64,000 bases of DNA from Chloroflexota bacterium (GTDB lineage: Bacteria > Chloroflexota > Dehalococcoidia > Lucifugimonadales > Australimonadaceae). Positions within the stretch are counted from its first letter, which is position 1, and each line of letters starts with the position of its first letter. The notes beneath the pieces are model-generated. The model saw nothing but the letters and a program-made list of their open reading frames with translations. It did not search any database and had not been told where the DNA came from. A program made the translations under genes and the position numbers. The stretch is from assembly GCA_009838965.1 (NCBI GenBank), contig VXQP01000078.1, positions 1 through 64,000 of the forward strand, in the 5' to 3' direction. Below are positions 46,578 through 53,862 of this stretch, piece after piece.

Positions 46578-47339
46578 CTACGTGTATCGGTACGGCGCGG
46601 GGTTGAACGTCTCCCAGAGGGCGGGGTCGTGGCTGGGGACGAGGGTGCCCTTCGTGACGGCGGCGAGCATCTTGAGGCGGCGGATCGACTCGTAGGCGTC
46701 CTGGAGGTTGTAGAAGCCGTTGAAGGGGCGCTCCTTCTCAGCGTTCTCCCAGACGTGGATGGCGTCGCCGCTGAAGATCATCGGGCCGGACGGCAGCTCC
46801 ACGAGCAGGCTCTGGTGTCCGGGCGTGTGGCCGTACGTCTGCAGCGCCCAGACGCCGGGCACGATCTCGGTGTCGCCCATGACGGTCTCGAAGTCGAGGG
46901 GGTGGTCGAAGTACTGCTTGCGGAGGATGCGGTCCATCCCCATGTCGGGGTGCATCCCTGCCCGGTACTCGTTGTTCTGCACGTAGACCTTCGAGTTCCT
47001 GAAGTAGCGCAGGCCTCCGACGTGGTCGTAGTGGAAGTGCGACATGATGACCGTCCCGACCGCTTCCTCGGTCGTGCCGGCGTCGCGGAGGCGGCTGCGG
47101 ACGTCGTCCTCCTCCGTGAAGGAGTGGAGGCTGCGCGTGATGCCCTCGAGCGCCTTCGGGTCGTAGGCGGCGTCCGGGTCGATGCCGGTGTCGTAGAGGA
47201 CGTCGCCGTCGTCGGTGCGGACGAGGACGCTGTAGACGGGTGTGAGGAGCCGCTCGTCGCTCAACTCGCCGTAGATGACGCGCGAGCGGGGCAGGCTGAG
47301 GACTCCGTTCGGAAGCAGGTAGAGCTCGTGTGCGGCCAT
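46578..47339 (-). CDS. metallo-beta-lactamase-fold hydrolase (AHL-lactonase-like)
   Basis: A 253-residue MBL-fold enzyme. The zinc site is 'VIMSHFHYDHVGGLRYF' (about residues 98-114, HxHxDH), with a downstream His in 'YGHTPGHQSLLV' and Asp in 'FSGDAIHVWE'. A final His lies in 'VPSHDPALWE'. The arrangement resembles N-acyl-homoserine-lactone lactonases, but this family has many other esterase or lactonase activities, so the substrate is open. ATG 47339 follows GGAGG by five bases. It is a lone gene with a 36-base gap to the DUF1232 gene upstream. Confidence 0.85.
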   Translation of the reverse strand: MAAHELYLLPNGVLSLPRSRVIYGELSDERLLTPVYSVLVRTDDGDVLYDTGIDPDAAYDPKALEGITRSLHSFTEEDDVRSRLRDAGTTEEAVGTVIMSHFHYDHVGGLRYFRNSKVYVQNNEYRAGMHPDMGMDRILRKQYFDHPLDFETVMGDTEIVPGVWALQTYGHTPGHQSLLVELPSGPMIFSGDAIHVWENAEKERPFNGFYNLQDAYESIRRLKMLAAVTKGTLVPSHDPALWETFNPAPYRYT

Positions 47340-47375
47340 GGGGACCTCCGTGGGGGGATGTTACACCTGAGGGTG

Positions 47376-47774
47376 TCAGCCGCGGAGGTCGGAGGTGGGG
47401 GCGCTGCCGGCGTCCGGGGCGTCGGTGTCGTGGGCGGCGTCGGAGGGTGCGTCGTCTGGCGAGGAGGCGTCGTCTGGGGAGGACGGGTCGTCCTCGTTGA
47501 TGACGCGGAACTCGGCGGGGATGGTGTCGTCGCGCTTGCGCTGCGCCTCCAGGACGCGGGCCCAGCCCTTGTTGACAAACGTGCCGATGAAGAGCCCGCC
47601 AACGATGAAGTCGTCCAGGAAGCCGAAGGCGCGGAAGTCGAACCAGAGGTCGCGCGGGAAGACGAGGTAGATGAACGCGAGCACGGGCAGCACCTTCAGG
47701 TGCACCGGCACCGCCGGGTGCGTCATCAGGTAGACTACCGACAGGAGCCGCCTCAGGAACAGGAACATCCCCAC
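47376..47774 (-). CDS. DUF1232 (YkvA-like) membrane protein
   Basis: A 132-residue protein. Residues 10-70 hold the DUF1232 motif, with 'HPAVPVHLKVLPVLAFIYLV' followed by 'FPRDLWFDFRAFGFLDDFIV' (Pro-x-Asp and Leu-Asp-Asp positions conserved). Two hydrophobic segments are evident. The tail is highly acidic with Asp/Ser/Pro repeats (SSPDDASSPDDAPSD). GTG 47774 is chosen because AGGAGG lies six bases before it; ATG 47768 is the alternative. It is divergent from holA, with 63 bases between the starts. Confidence 0.8.
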   Translation of the reverse strand: MGMFLFLRRLLSVVYLMTHPAVPVHLKVLPVLAFIYLVFPRDLWFDFRAFGFLDDFIVGGLFIGTFVNKGWARVLEAQRKRDDTIPAEFRVINEDDPSSPDDASSPDDAPSDAAHDTDAPDAGSAPTSDLRG

Positions 47775-47837
47775 GCCAAGCCTCCTGCTACGAGTATACG
47801 CCCGCGCGCTCCATTCCCCTACGGTGGCTGACGACTC

Positions 47838-48863
47838 GTGATATACGTCCTGCACGGTGAAGACTCGTTCTCGGCCACGGAGGCGCTCCGCGGGCTGCTG
47901 GAGGCCGTCGGGCCGGAGGACGTGCGCAGCTCCAACGTCTCGGAGCTCGAGGCGCGCGAGTTCTCGGTCGACAAGCTCGCCGCGGCCGCGATGGTCGTGC
48001 CGTTCCTCGCGGACCGCCGCGCGGTCGTCGTGCGCGGGCTGATGGGGACGGCGGAAGGCGGACAGCGCCGCGGCGGACGCCAGAGGCAGGACGGCCCGCA
48101 GGCACGGTCTCCGGCGGAGCTGACTGCGCTGCTCGCCGAGCTGCCCCCGACCTCGGACGTCGTCTTCTTCGAGGGGAAGCTCTCGCCCGCCAACCCGTTC
48201 CTGAAGGCGGTCGCGGAGGCCGGCGGCGAGCAGGCGCGGGTGCGCGAGTTCGCCCCGCTGCGCAGGGACGCGCTCGGGGCGTGGGTGTCGGAGCGCGCGG
48301 CGCAGAAGGGCGGCGAGATCGACCGTCGCACAGCGTCGATGCTCGCGGAGCAGATAGGGCCGAACCTGTGGGTGATGGACTCCGAGCTGGAGAAGCTGAC
48401 CATCTACTGCGACGGCAGGCCCATCGGGGAGGACGACGTGAAGGCGCTCGTGAGCAGCACGAAGGACGCCAACGTCTTCGCGCTCGTGGACGCCATCATG
48501 GAGCGCCGGACGGGCGCGGCGCTCAACTCGATGCGGCAGCTGCTCGACGAGGGCGCGGCAGGGCCATACCTGCTCACGATGGTCGCGCGGCAGGCACGCA
48601 TGGTGGCGCTCGCCCAGGAGCTACTGGCGCGCAAGGCGCCGCCGCAGGAGTGGCCCGCGCGGCTGGGGACGTCGTCCGACTTCGTGGTCCGCAAGACGAT
48701 GGAGCAGGCGCGGCGGTTCCCGCCGGAGGCGGTGCGGTCGCTGTACCGTCTGCTGCTGGAGACCGACATCGCGCTGAAAACGGGCACGTCGGACGAGCTC
48801 GCACTCACGGAGATGCTGGCGCGCACGTCGGCGCTGCCGTCGGGGGCTCGGGCTGCGCGGTAG
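47838..48863 (+). CDS. holA: DNA polymerase III delta subunit
   Basis: A 341-residue clamp-loader subunit. The N-terminal 'MIYVLHGEDSFSATEALRGL' is the characteristic HolA opening (YxxGxDxfl). 'VVPFLADRRAVVVRGL', 'LLAELPPTSDVVFFEGKLSP' and 'SELEKLTIYCDGRPIGEDDV' fit domains I and II. 'NVFALVDAIMERRTGAALNS' and 'LLLETDIALKTGTSDELALT' are typical of the C-terminal domain. There is a Gly/Arg/Gln-rich insert around residues 73-92. The start is GTG at 47838; GGTGG lies nine bases before it. TGCTACGAG at 47785-47793 may be its -10 region. Confidence 0.93.
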   Translation: MIYVLHGEDSFSATEALRGLLEAVGPEDVRSSNVSELEAREFSVDKLAAAAMVVPFLADRRAVVVRGLMGTAEGGQRRGGRQRQDGPQARSPAELTALLAELPPTSDVVFFEGKLSPANPFLKAVAEAGGEQARVREFAPLRRDALGAWVSERAAQKGGEIDRRTASMLAEQIGPNLWVMDSELEKLTIYCDGRPIGEDDVKALVSSTKDANVFALVDAIMERRTGAALNSMRQLLDEGAAGPYLLTMVARQARMVALAQELLARKAPPQEWPARLGTSSDFVVRKTMEQARRFPPEAVRSLYRLLLETDIALKTGTSDELALTEMLARTSALPSGARAAR

Positions 48864-48865
48864 GA

Positions 48866-48894
48866 GTGGTTCGACAGGCTCACCATGAGCGTGG
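48866..48894 (+). repeat. dispersed repeat GGTTCGACAGGCTCACCATGAGC
   Basis: An intergenic unit just past holA whose core GTTCGACAGGCTCACCA resembles 28337-28353. GCTCA and TGAGC within it can pair. Such units are common in bacterial intergenic regions. Confidence 0.55.
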
Positions 48895-48925
48895 CACCCT
48901 TACGCGCCCCGGCCCGGCAAGTGTG

Positions 48926-48960
48926 ACACCGGCACCTTGCAGGTACCGAAGTACCGGTGT
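48926..48960 (+). repeat. inverted repeat ACACCGG...CCGGTGT
   Basis: ACACCGG (48926-48932) and CCGGTGT (48954-48960) flank a loop with GGTACCGAAGTACC inside. It lies between holA and the small membrane-protein gene and may be a terminator or an operator. Confidence 0.4.
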
Positions 48961-48993
48961 ATCGTAGCCTCAGAGGAGTGGAGCACAGGTACC

Positions 48994-49200
48994 ATGACCA
49001 CAGGGTCGCTCGAACAACGCGTGGCGCATCTCGAAGGCGCTTACCAGCATCTGGCTACCAAGGCCGACCTCCGCGAGTTGGAAGGCAAGCTCTACCAGAT
49101 GGAGAGCAGGCTGCTGCGCTGGTTGGTGGGGACGATCCTGGCAAGCGTGGGCATGGCATCGGGCATCACTCTCGCGCTCAACCGGCTGCTGAACAGCTAG
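48994..49200 (+). CDS. small coiled-coil, single-pass membrane protein
   Basis: A 68-residue protein. Residues 5-40 form a heptad-rich helix ('LEQRVAHLEGAYQHLATKAD' and 'LRELEGKLYQMESRLLRWL'). Residues 42-62 are a membrane segment ('VGTILASVGMASGITLALN'). This layout is common to DUF1640-like and holin/XhlA-like small proteins, but no assignment is safe. ATG 48994 has GGAG ten bases upstream. It is separated from tatA by a 70-base gap containing a promoter and a palindrome. Confidence 0.6.
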   Translation: MTTGSLEQRVAHLEGAYQHLATKADLRELEGKLYQMESRLLRWLVGTILASVGMASGITLALNRLLNS

Positions 49201-49228
49201 GCCCTACACCGGCAGCCTTTCCCCTGTG

Positions 49229-49257
49229 TGGTATCCTGAGTGTGCTCGTTAACGAGC
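49229..49257 (+). promoter_or_regulatory. tatA promoter with a palindromic operator-like site
   Basis: TGGTATCCT (49229-49237) fits the extended -10 pattern. The predicted transcription start falls at the perfect 14-bp palindrome GCTCGTTAACGAGC (49244-49257), which is followed by GGGAG and the tatA ATG at 49271. The palindrome could be a repressor site or a 5' RNA hairpin next to the ribosome site. Confidence 0.45.
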
Positions 49258-49270
49258 GGGAGTCTGCGCG

Positions 49271-49498
49271 ATGCCATTCGGACTGGGCTGGCCGGAACTG
49301 GTCATCATCCTCGTCATCGTGCTCGTCATCTTCGGGGCGAGCCGCGTGCCGGAGATCGGGCGCGCGCTCGGCAAGGGCATCCGCGAGTTCCGCGGCTCCG
49401 TCAGCGAGGTCAAGGAAGGCGTCGAGGACAAGGCCGCCGAGTCCGGCTCAAGCGAACCGGAGAAGGCCGAGTCGACGTCCGACAAGCCGTCGGCCTGA
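49271..49498 (+). CDS. tatA: Sec-independent protein translocase TatA
   Basis: A 75-residue pore-forming subunit of the twin-arginine export system. It starts '[20 protein letters not shown]', a short transmembrane helix, then the hinge '[20 protein letters not shown]' (FG motif and amphipathic helix), and ends in an acidic tail. This is the standard TatA layout and length. It is monocistronic, convergent with the MFS gene, and separate from the tatB-like/tatC genes on the other strand. Confidence 0.92.
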   Translation: MPFGLGWPELVIILVIVLVIFGASRVPEIGRALGKGIREFRGSVSEVKEGVEDKAAESGSSEPEKAESTSDKPSA

Positions 49499-49518
49499 GT
49501 CCTGCGTCGCGTAAGCCG

Positions 49519-50766
49519 TCAGGCTGAGACGCCCACCGGCAGCCGGGGCCGTCGCGCGAACCCCATCAGCACCGCAGCCGTCGCCGAGAACGCCCCGAAC
49601 GCGATCCACGCCGCCTCGTAGCCGATCCCGTCTATCAGCAGTCCTCCGATGACCGGGCCGCTGCCGAGGCCGAACCCCCGCGCCATGTGCACCGTCCCGC
49701 CTATCGCGCCGATGTGCGCCCGCCCGAAGTAGTTGGCGAGGAGCATGGTGGGCAGCTGGATGGAACCGCCCACGAGCATGCCGAACGCCAGCGCCGCCAT
49801 GAACGCCTGCCACGGGGCGTGCACCTGCAGCATCAGCATCATGGTGCCCACGCCGGAGAGGTAGAGCCCCGTGAGGATGAAGCGGACGGGCAGGCGGTCG
49901 GCCAGGGGCGCCCAGGTCACGCCGCCCGTGAAGAACCCGAACGCGAAGCTGCTCACGACGTACGCGCCGATGGTGGGGTCGATTCCGCGCTCGGTGTAGT
50001 AGGCGAGCTGGTGGAACCCGACGCCGGTCATCACCGACGAGACCATGAACACGGCGAAGACGATGGCCCAGAGCGCCGGGGTATGGACCGCCTGGCCTGC
50101 GGTGAAGCTCTGCCGCTGGACCGGCGCGCTCGCCTGCGGAGCGCCGTCCGGCTGGAGGCCGAGGTCCTCCGGGCTACGGACGAGGAGCAGCAGGGACGGC
50201 ACGGTGCCTATCCCCAGCGCAAGGCAGCCGAAGAACATCCACGCTACGGCGATGCCGGGGCCGTCGATGAGCGCCTGCGCAACGGGCGGCGCGCCGACGA
50301 GGCCGACGCTCGATATGAGCGTGATGAGCGCGATGGCGCGTCCACGTCGACGCTCGAACCACTTGGCGGCAGTGATCTGACTGGAGAGCTGCACCATCCC
50401 CTGCCCAGCCATGCGGAGCAGGCCGTAGAAGGCGATGTAGAAGAGGATGGACTGCGTGGCCGCGAGCACGAAGCAGGAGACGCCGACGAGCGCCGTCCCC
50501 AGGGCGGTGACGAGGCGCGGGCCGCGCCTGTCCAACAGGCGCCCGACGAACGGGCCGCCCAGCGCGCTGCCGGAGCTGCCGATCAGGGTGGGCACCGCGA
50601 GCAGGGTGGCGCTCCATCCGTACTCGGCAGTGAGCGCGGCGACGAAGACGCTCGCCGCCTCGACCGAGCCCACGACCCGCGACGTGACCGCTGCCGCGCC
50701 CACGCCCACGACGACCCAGCCGTAGTAGAACGGGAGCGTGCCTGCGAGTCGCTCGGGAACTCTCAA
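49519..50766 (-). CDS. MFS transporter (OFA/monocarboxylate-like)
   Basis: A 415-residue carrier with 12 predicted helices. It opens with 'LPFYYGWVVVGVGAAAVTSR', the FYYGW entry typical of monocarboxylate/oxalate-formate-like MFS proteins, and has 'GPFVGRLLDRRGPRLVTALG' in the loop after TM2. Its start is probably the TTG at 50766, one base past the tatC stop, so it ends the thiE-rlmD/maf-tat operon. There is no strong ribosome site, so translational coupling is likely. The open frame extends much further upstream, but that part overlaps tatC and is not credible. Confidence 0.82.
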   Translation of the reverse strand: MRVPERLAGTLPFYYGWVVVGVGAAAVTSRVVGSVEAASVFVAALTAEYGWSATLLAVPTLIGSSGSALGGPFVGRLLDRRGPRLVTALGTALVGVSCFVLAATQSILFYIAFYGLLRMAGQGMVQLSSQITAAKWFERRRGRAIALITLISSVGLVGAPPVAQALIDGPGIAVAWMFFGCLALGIGTVPSLLLLVRSPEDLGLQPDGAPQASAPVQRQSFTAGQAVHTPALWAIVFAVFMVSSVMTGVGFHQLAYYTERGIDPTIGAYVVSSFAFGFFTGGVTWAPLADRLPVRFILTGLYLSGVGTMMLMLQVHAPWQAFMAALAFGMLVGGSIQLPTMLLANYFGRAHIGAIGGTVHMARGFGLGSGPVIGGLLIDGIGYEAAWIAFGAFSATAAVLMGFARRPRLPVGVSA

Positions 50767-50767
50767 C

Positions 50768-51613
50768 CTACGGCTCGCCGCGTCCGCGCCGGAAGAGCTT
50801 GCGCCACAGGAAGCCGGGCAGCCGCCAGAACGCGAGGCGACGCCCGATGCGGCGCAGGAGGCCGGGGCCGCGCTCCGCTTTCTCCGCCCGCGCACCGCGC
50901 CGCAGCCGCTCGCCGAACCGCGCCAGCAGGATGCCGAACAGGTAGAGGACGATGATCGGCACGGCGACGAACGTCTGGTTCACGGGGTCGAACGTCGGGG
51001 TGATCATCGCGGCGGCGATGAACGCGAGCAGCACGGCGAAGCGCCACCTGCGCATCAGCCATCGCGAGCTGACGACGCCGAGGCGTCCGAGCGCGAAGAG
51101 CACCAGCGGTATCTGGAAGACGACGCCCATCCAGAACATGAGCGACGTGATGACGTTGACATAGCTGGCGATGCGTATCTCCGGGTTCACGTTCTCCGAG
51201 CCGAAGTTGAAGAGGAAGTAGAACGCCGGAGGGAAGAGCACGTAGTAGCCGAACGCCACGCCGGCGCCGAACGCGATAAGCACGCCCGGCAGGAAGAGGA
51301 AGACGTAGAGCCGCTCCCGCGCGGTGAGGCCGGGCGAGGCGAACATGATGACGTGGTAGAGCACGACGGGGAGCGAGGCGGCGAATGCAACGAGGAGCGT
51401 CACCTTGAACGTCACGCCCACCGTCTCCAGCACTTCGGTCGCTATCGGTTTCTCGTCGAGCTGCGAGAAGCCGGGCTCCAGCAGGAAGGCGAAGATGGGG
51501 TTGCGGAAGACGAATGCCACGATCATCGCGAGGATGACGAACCCGACGACGATAACGAGCCGCCTGCGCAACTCCTCCAGGTGCTCGCGGAGCGTCATCT
51601 CCTTCGCGGCCAT
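50768..51613 (-). CDS. tatC: Sec-independent protein translocase TatC
   Basis: A 281-residue membrane receptor for twin-arginine signal peptides. It begins 'MAAKEMTLREHLEELRRRLV' (the conserved HLEELRxRL). 'LYHVIMFASPGLTARERLYV' (FxxPGLtxxEr) and 'YYVLFPPAFYFLFNFGSENV' follow, and 'TPTFDPVNQTFVAVPIIVLY' holds the typical TPD/DP loop. Six transmembrane helices are visible. The C-terminus has a long Arg-rich tail (about residues 240-281). It lies two bases from the tatB-like gene and one base from the MFS gene. Confidence 0.95.
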   Translation of the reverse strand: MAAKEMTLREHLEELRRRLVIVVGFVILAMIVAFVFRNPIFAFLLEPGFSQLDEKPIATEVLETVGVTFKVTLLVAFAASLPVVLYHVIMFASPGLTARERLYVFLFLPGVLIAFGAGVAFGYYVLFPPAFYFLFNFGSENVNPEIRIASYVNVITSLMFWMGVVFQIPLVLFALGRLGVVSSRWLMRRWRFAVLLAFIAAAMITPTFDPVNQTFVAVPIIVLYLFGILLARFGERLRRGARAEKAERGPGLLRRIGRRLAFWRLPGFLWRKLFRRGRGEP

Positions 51614-51615
51614 CG

Positions 51616-51906
51616 CTACCGCGCCTCCGGGGGCCCGTCTTCAGCGCCGTCTGTCTCATCGCCCGAGCCTTCGCGGGCGACGGCATCCTCCGGTTCGGGG
51701 AGCGGGTCGCGGGGTGCGCTGCGGGGCGGCGGCGCATCGAGGCTCACTGTGGCCGCGTCGGCCGCGGCGCGCAATACGTGTTGGGCCTCGCGCCAGAACT
51801 TCCCCGCCGCACGCGCCGCATCGACCATACGTCCCGGCCCCAGCAGCACGAGCGCGAGCAGCAGTATCCAGATGAGCTCGAGGTTGCCGATGCCGAGGAT
51901 GTTCAT
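51616..51906 (-). CDS. TatA/TatB-family translocase subunit
   Basis: A 96-residue protein starting 'MNILGIGNLELIWILLLALV', a Tat-type membrane helix, then 'LLGPGRMVDAARAAGKFWRE', an amphipathic helix with the Gly-Pro hinge. The tail is acidic and Pro-rich. The GPG hinge and its position directly before tatC suggest TatB, with tatA separate at 49.3 kb, but TatA/TatB cannot be separated by sequence alone. ATG 51906 overlaps the RlmD-Maf stop (ATGA). Confidence 0.85.
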   Translation of the reverse strand: MNILGIGNLELIWILLLALVLLGPGRMVDAARAAGKFWREAQHVLRAAADAATVSLDAPPPRSAPRDPLPEPEDAVAREGSGDETDGAEDGPPEAR

Positions 51907-53813
51907 CGCTTGCTGCGTCCGCTGAGGGGTTTCGGGTGCACCTGCCCTGTGCACGCCGGGCAGCGCTCCAGCGCGGGCCACTGCTCCCATGACTCATTGA
52001 GGGGGAGACGCGGGCGCAGCCGGAGCCCGAAGCGCTCAGCCAGTTTAAGCGTCTCGCAGACCGGCAGGCCGACGACGTTCAGGTAGCAGCCGCGCACCTC
52101 AGACGCCGGAGCGAACGCCTCGTCCTGCACGCCGTACGCGCCCGCCTTGTCCATCGGCGCGCCGGAGGCGACGTAGGCCGCGATCTCGTCGTCGGTGTAG
52201 TCGCGCATCACCACGCGCGACGCCCGGTACGCCTCCGCCGTCTCGCCGGTCGCGGCGTCGACGAGCGCCACCGCGGTGATGACGCGGTGCTCGCGGCCAC
52301 GGAGGTCGCGCAGCATCCGCGCGGCGTCTCCATCGTCGACGGGTTTGCCGAGCACGGCACCGTCCAGCTCGACGACGGTGTCGGCGCCGAGCACCGTTCC
52401 CGCGCTCCTTCGGGATGCGACGGCGCGGGCCTTCGCGAGCGCCAGCCCCTGAGCGACTTCGACCGGGTCCGCTCCGGGGGCAGCTTCCGGTTCGTCCACG
52501 CCCGGCTCCACCGTCTCGAACGGCAGCCCCAGCCGTCCGAGTATCTCGGTGCGGCGCGGCGACGACGACGCGAGTACGAGCGCCTCCCGCGCACGCAGCG
52601 CCGCAAGCCGTTCGTCGTCACGGGCGAGCGTCGCAACCGCCTCGACGTGGTACGTCTGCGGGAACATATCGACGGGCCGCACCTGCTCGATGCGGAACGG
52701 CCCCGCGGTGAGTATCGCGAGGTCGCGCGCAAGCGTTTCGGGGTCGCACGAGACGTAGACGACGCGCTCGGGCGGCACGTCCAGCAGCGCGTCGAGCGTC
52801 CCGGGCATGCAACCGGCACGCGGCGGGTCCAGCAGCACGGCATCGACGCCTTCCGCGGCGAGTTCCGACAGCACGTCCTCTGTGCGCGCCTGCCGCAGCT
52901 CCACGTTCGGGATGCCCTCGATGTTCACGCGTGCGTCGGCCACCGCCGACTTGGACTCCTCGACCGCGATGACGCGCTGCGCGCGATCGGCCATGAGCAC
53001 GGCGAACGTCGCGACGCCGGCGTAGGCGTCGACGACGGTCTGCGAGCCGTCCAGGCGCAGTAGACTCATGACGAGCTCGGCCATCTGCTCGGCCTGGCGG
53101 GTGTTCACCTGGAAGAAGGACGGGGAGCTCACGCGGAAGCGGTGGCCGAGCAGCGCCTCGTGGTAGTGCCTCTGGCCGGACGCAAGTGGCACGTCCATAT
53201 TCTGGAAGGTCGGCTGCAGCAGGTAGTCGCCGGTGTGGACGCCGTAGCGGAGGGAGAGCTGGGTCGTCTCGGCGGCGTGTCCCTGGAGCGACGCCAGCGC
53301 GTGGTTGATCCACGGCGCCATCAGCAGGCACTCCTCTACCTCGACGTGGCGGCGGCGCTCCTTGTGGACGTAGCCGAGCCGTCCGCCCTGCTTGCTCACG
53401 GTGAACCGCGCGTGGTTGCGGTAGCCCAGCGTGTCGGGGCTGGGGAGTGTGGGCTGCGGCTCGACGTCCAGCCCGCCGACGCGCTGCAGGGCGTCCGACA
53501 GCGCCTCGCGCTTCATCTCCAACTGGCGTTCGTAGGCGACGTGCTGCCACTGGCAGCCGGTGCACTCGCCGAAGTAGTGGCACGCGGGCTCGACGCGGTG
53601 CGGCGAGGGGTCCGCAACGTCCGTCACGCGCGCGGCGACGTAGCCCCGGCGGGTCGCGACGACTTCCGCGGTAACGGTCTCGCCGGGGATGCCGCCGAAG
53701 ACGAACACGGGCTTGCCGTCGTCGGTCTCGGCAAGCGCCTCGCCGTGCCTGCCGAAGGCGTGCAGGCGCAGCGTGAGCGTCGGCGTCTCCTCGTTTGAGG
53801 GCGAATCGGGCAT
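51903..53813 (-). CDS. fused 23S rRNA uracil-C5 methyltransferase (RlmD/RumA family) and Maf nucleotide pyrophosphatase
   Basis: A single 636-residue frame with two enzymes. Residues 10-68 form a TRAM-like RNA-binding domain. C78, C84, C87 and C162 match the [4Fe-4S] ligands of RumA (C-x5-C-x2-C). The methyltransferase core has FQVN (234-237), DAYAGVATFAVLMADRA (262-278), LLDPPRAG (327-334) and the catalytic Cys in VSCDPETLARDL (354-365). After about residue 410 comes Maf: LVLASSSPRRTEIL (412-425), GADTVVELDG (476-485), GKPVDDGDAARML (489-501) and YLNVVGLPVCETLKLAERFG (577-596). A C-terminal CxxC follows (RCPACTG). ATG 53813 is used without a clear ribosome site. Neither domain looks degraded. 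Confidence 0.9.
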   Translation of the reverse strand: MPDSPSNEETPTLTLRLHAFGRHGEALAETDDGKPVFVFGGIPGETVTAEVVATRRGYVAARVTDVADPSPHRVEPACHYFGECTGCQWQHVAYERQLEMKREALSDALQRVGGLDVEPQPTLPSPDTLGYRNHARFTVSKQGGRLGYVHKERRRHVEVEECLLMAPWINHALASLQGHAAETTQLSLRYGVHTGDYLLQPTFQNMDVPLASGQRHYHEALLGHRFRVSSPSFFQVNTRQAEQMAELVMSLLRLDGSQTVVDAYAGVATFAVLMADRAQRVIAVEESKSAVADARVNIEGIPNVELRQARTEDVLSELAAEGVDAVLLDPPRAGCMPGTLDALLDVPPERVVYVSCDPETLARDLAILTAGPFRIEQVRPVDMFPQTYHVEAVATLARDDERLAALRAREALVLASSSPRRTEILGRLGLPFETVEPGVDEPEAAPGADPVEVAQGLALAKARAVASRRSAGTVLGADTVVELDGAVLGKPVDDGDAARMLRDLRGREHRVITAVALVDAATGETAEAYRASRVVMRDYTDDEIAAYVASGAPMDKAGAYGVQDEAFAPASEVRGCYLNVVGLPVCETLKLAERFGLRLRPRLPLNESWEQWPALERCPACTGQVHPKPLSGRSKR

Positions 53814-53862
53814 GCGGTAGATGGTATCAGGGTTGAGGTGGGCGACAGACAGGGAGTGGGGA

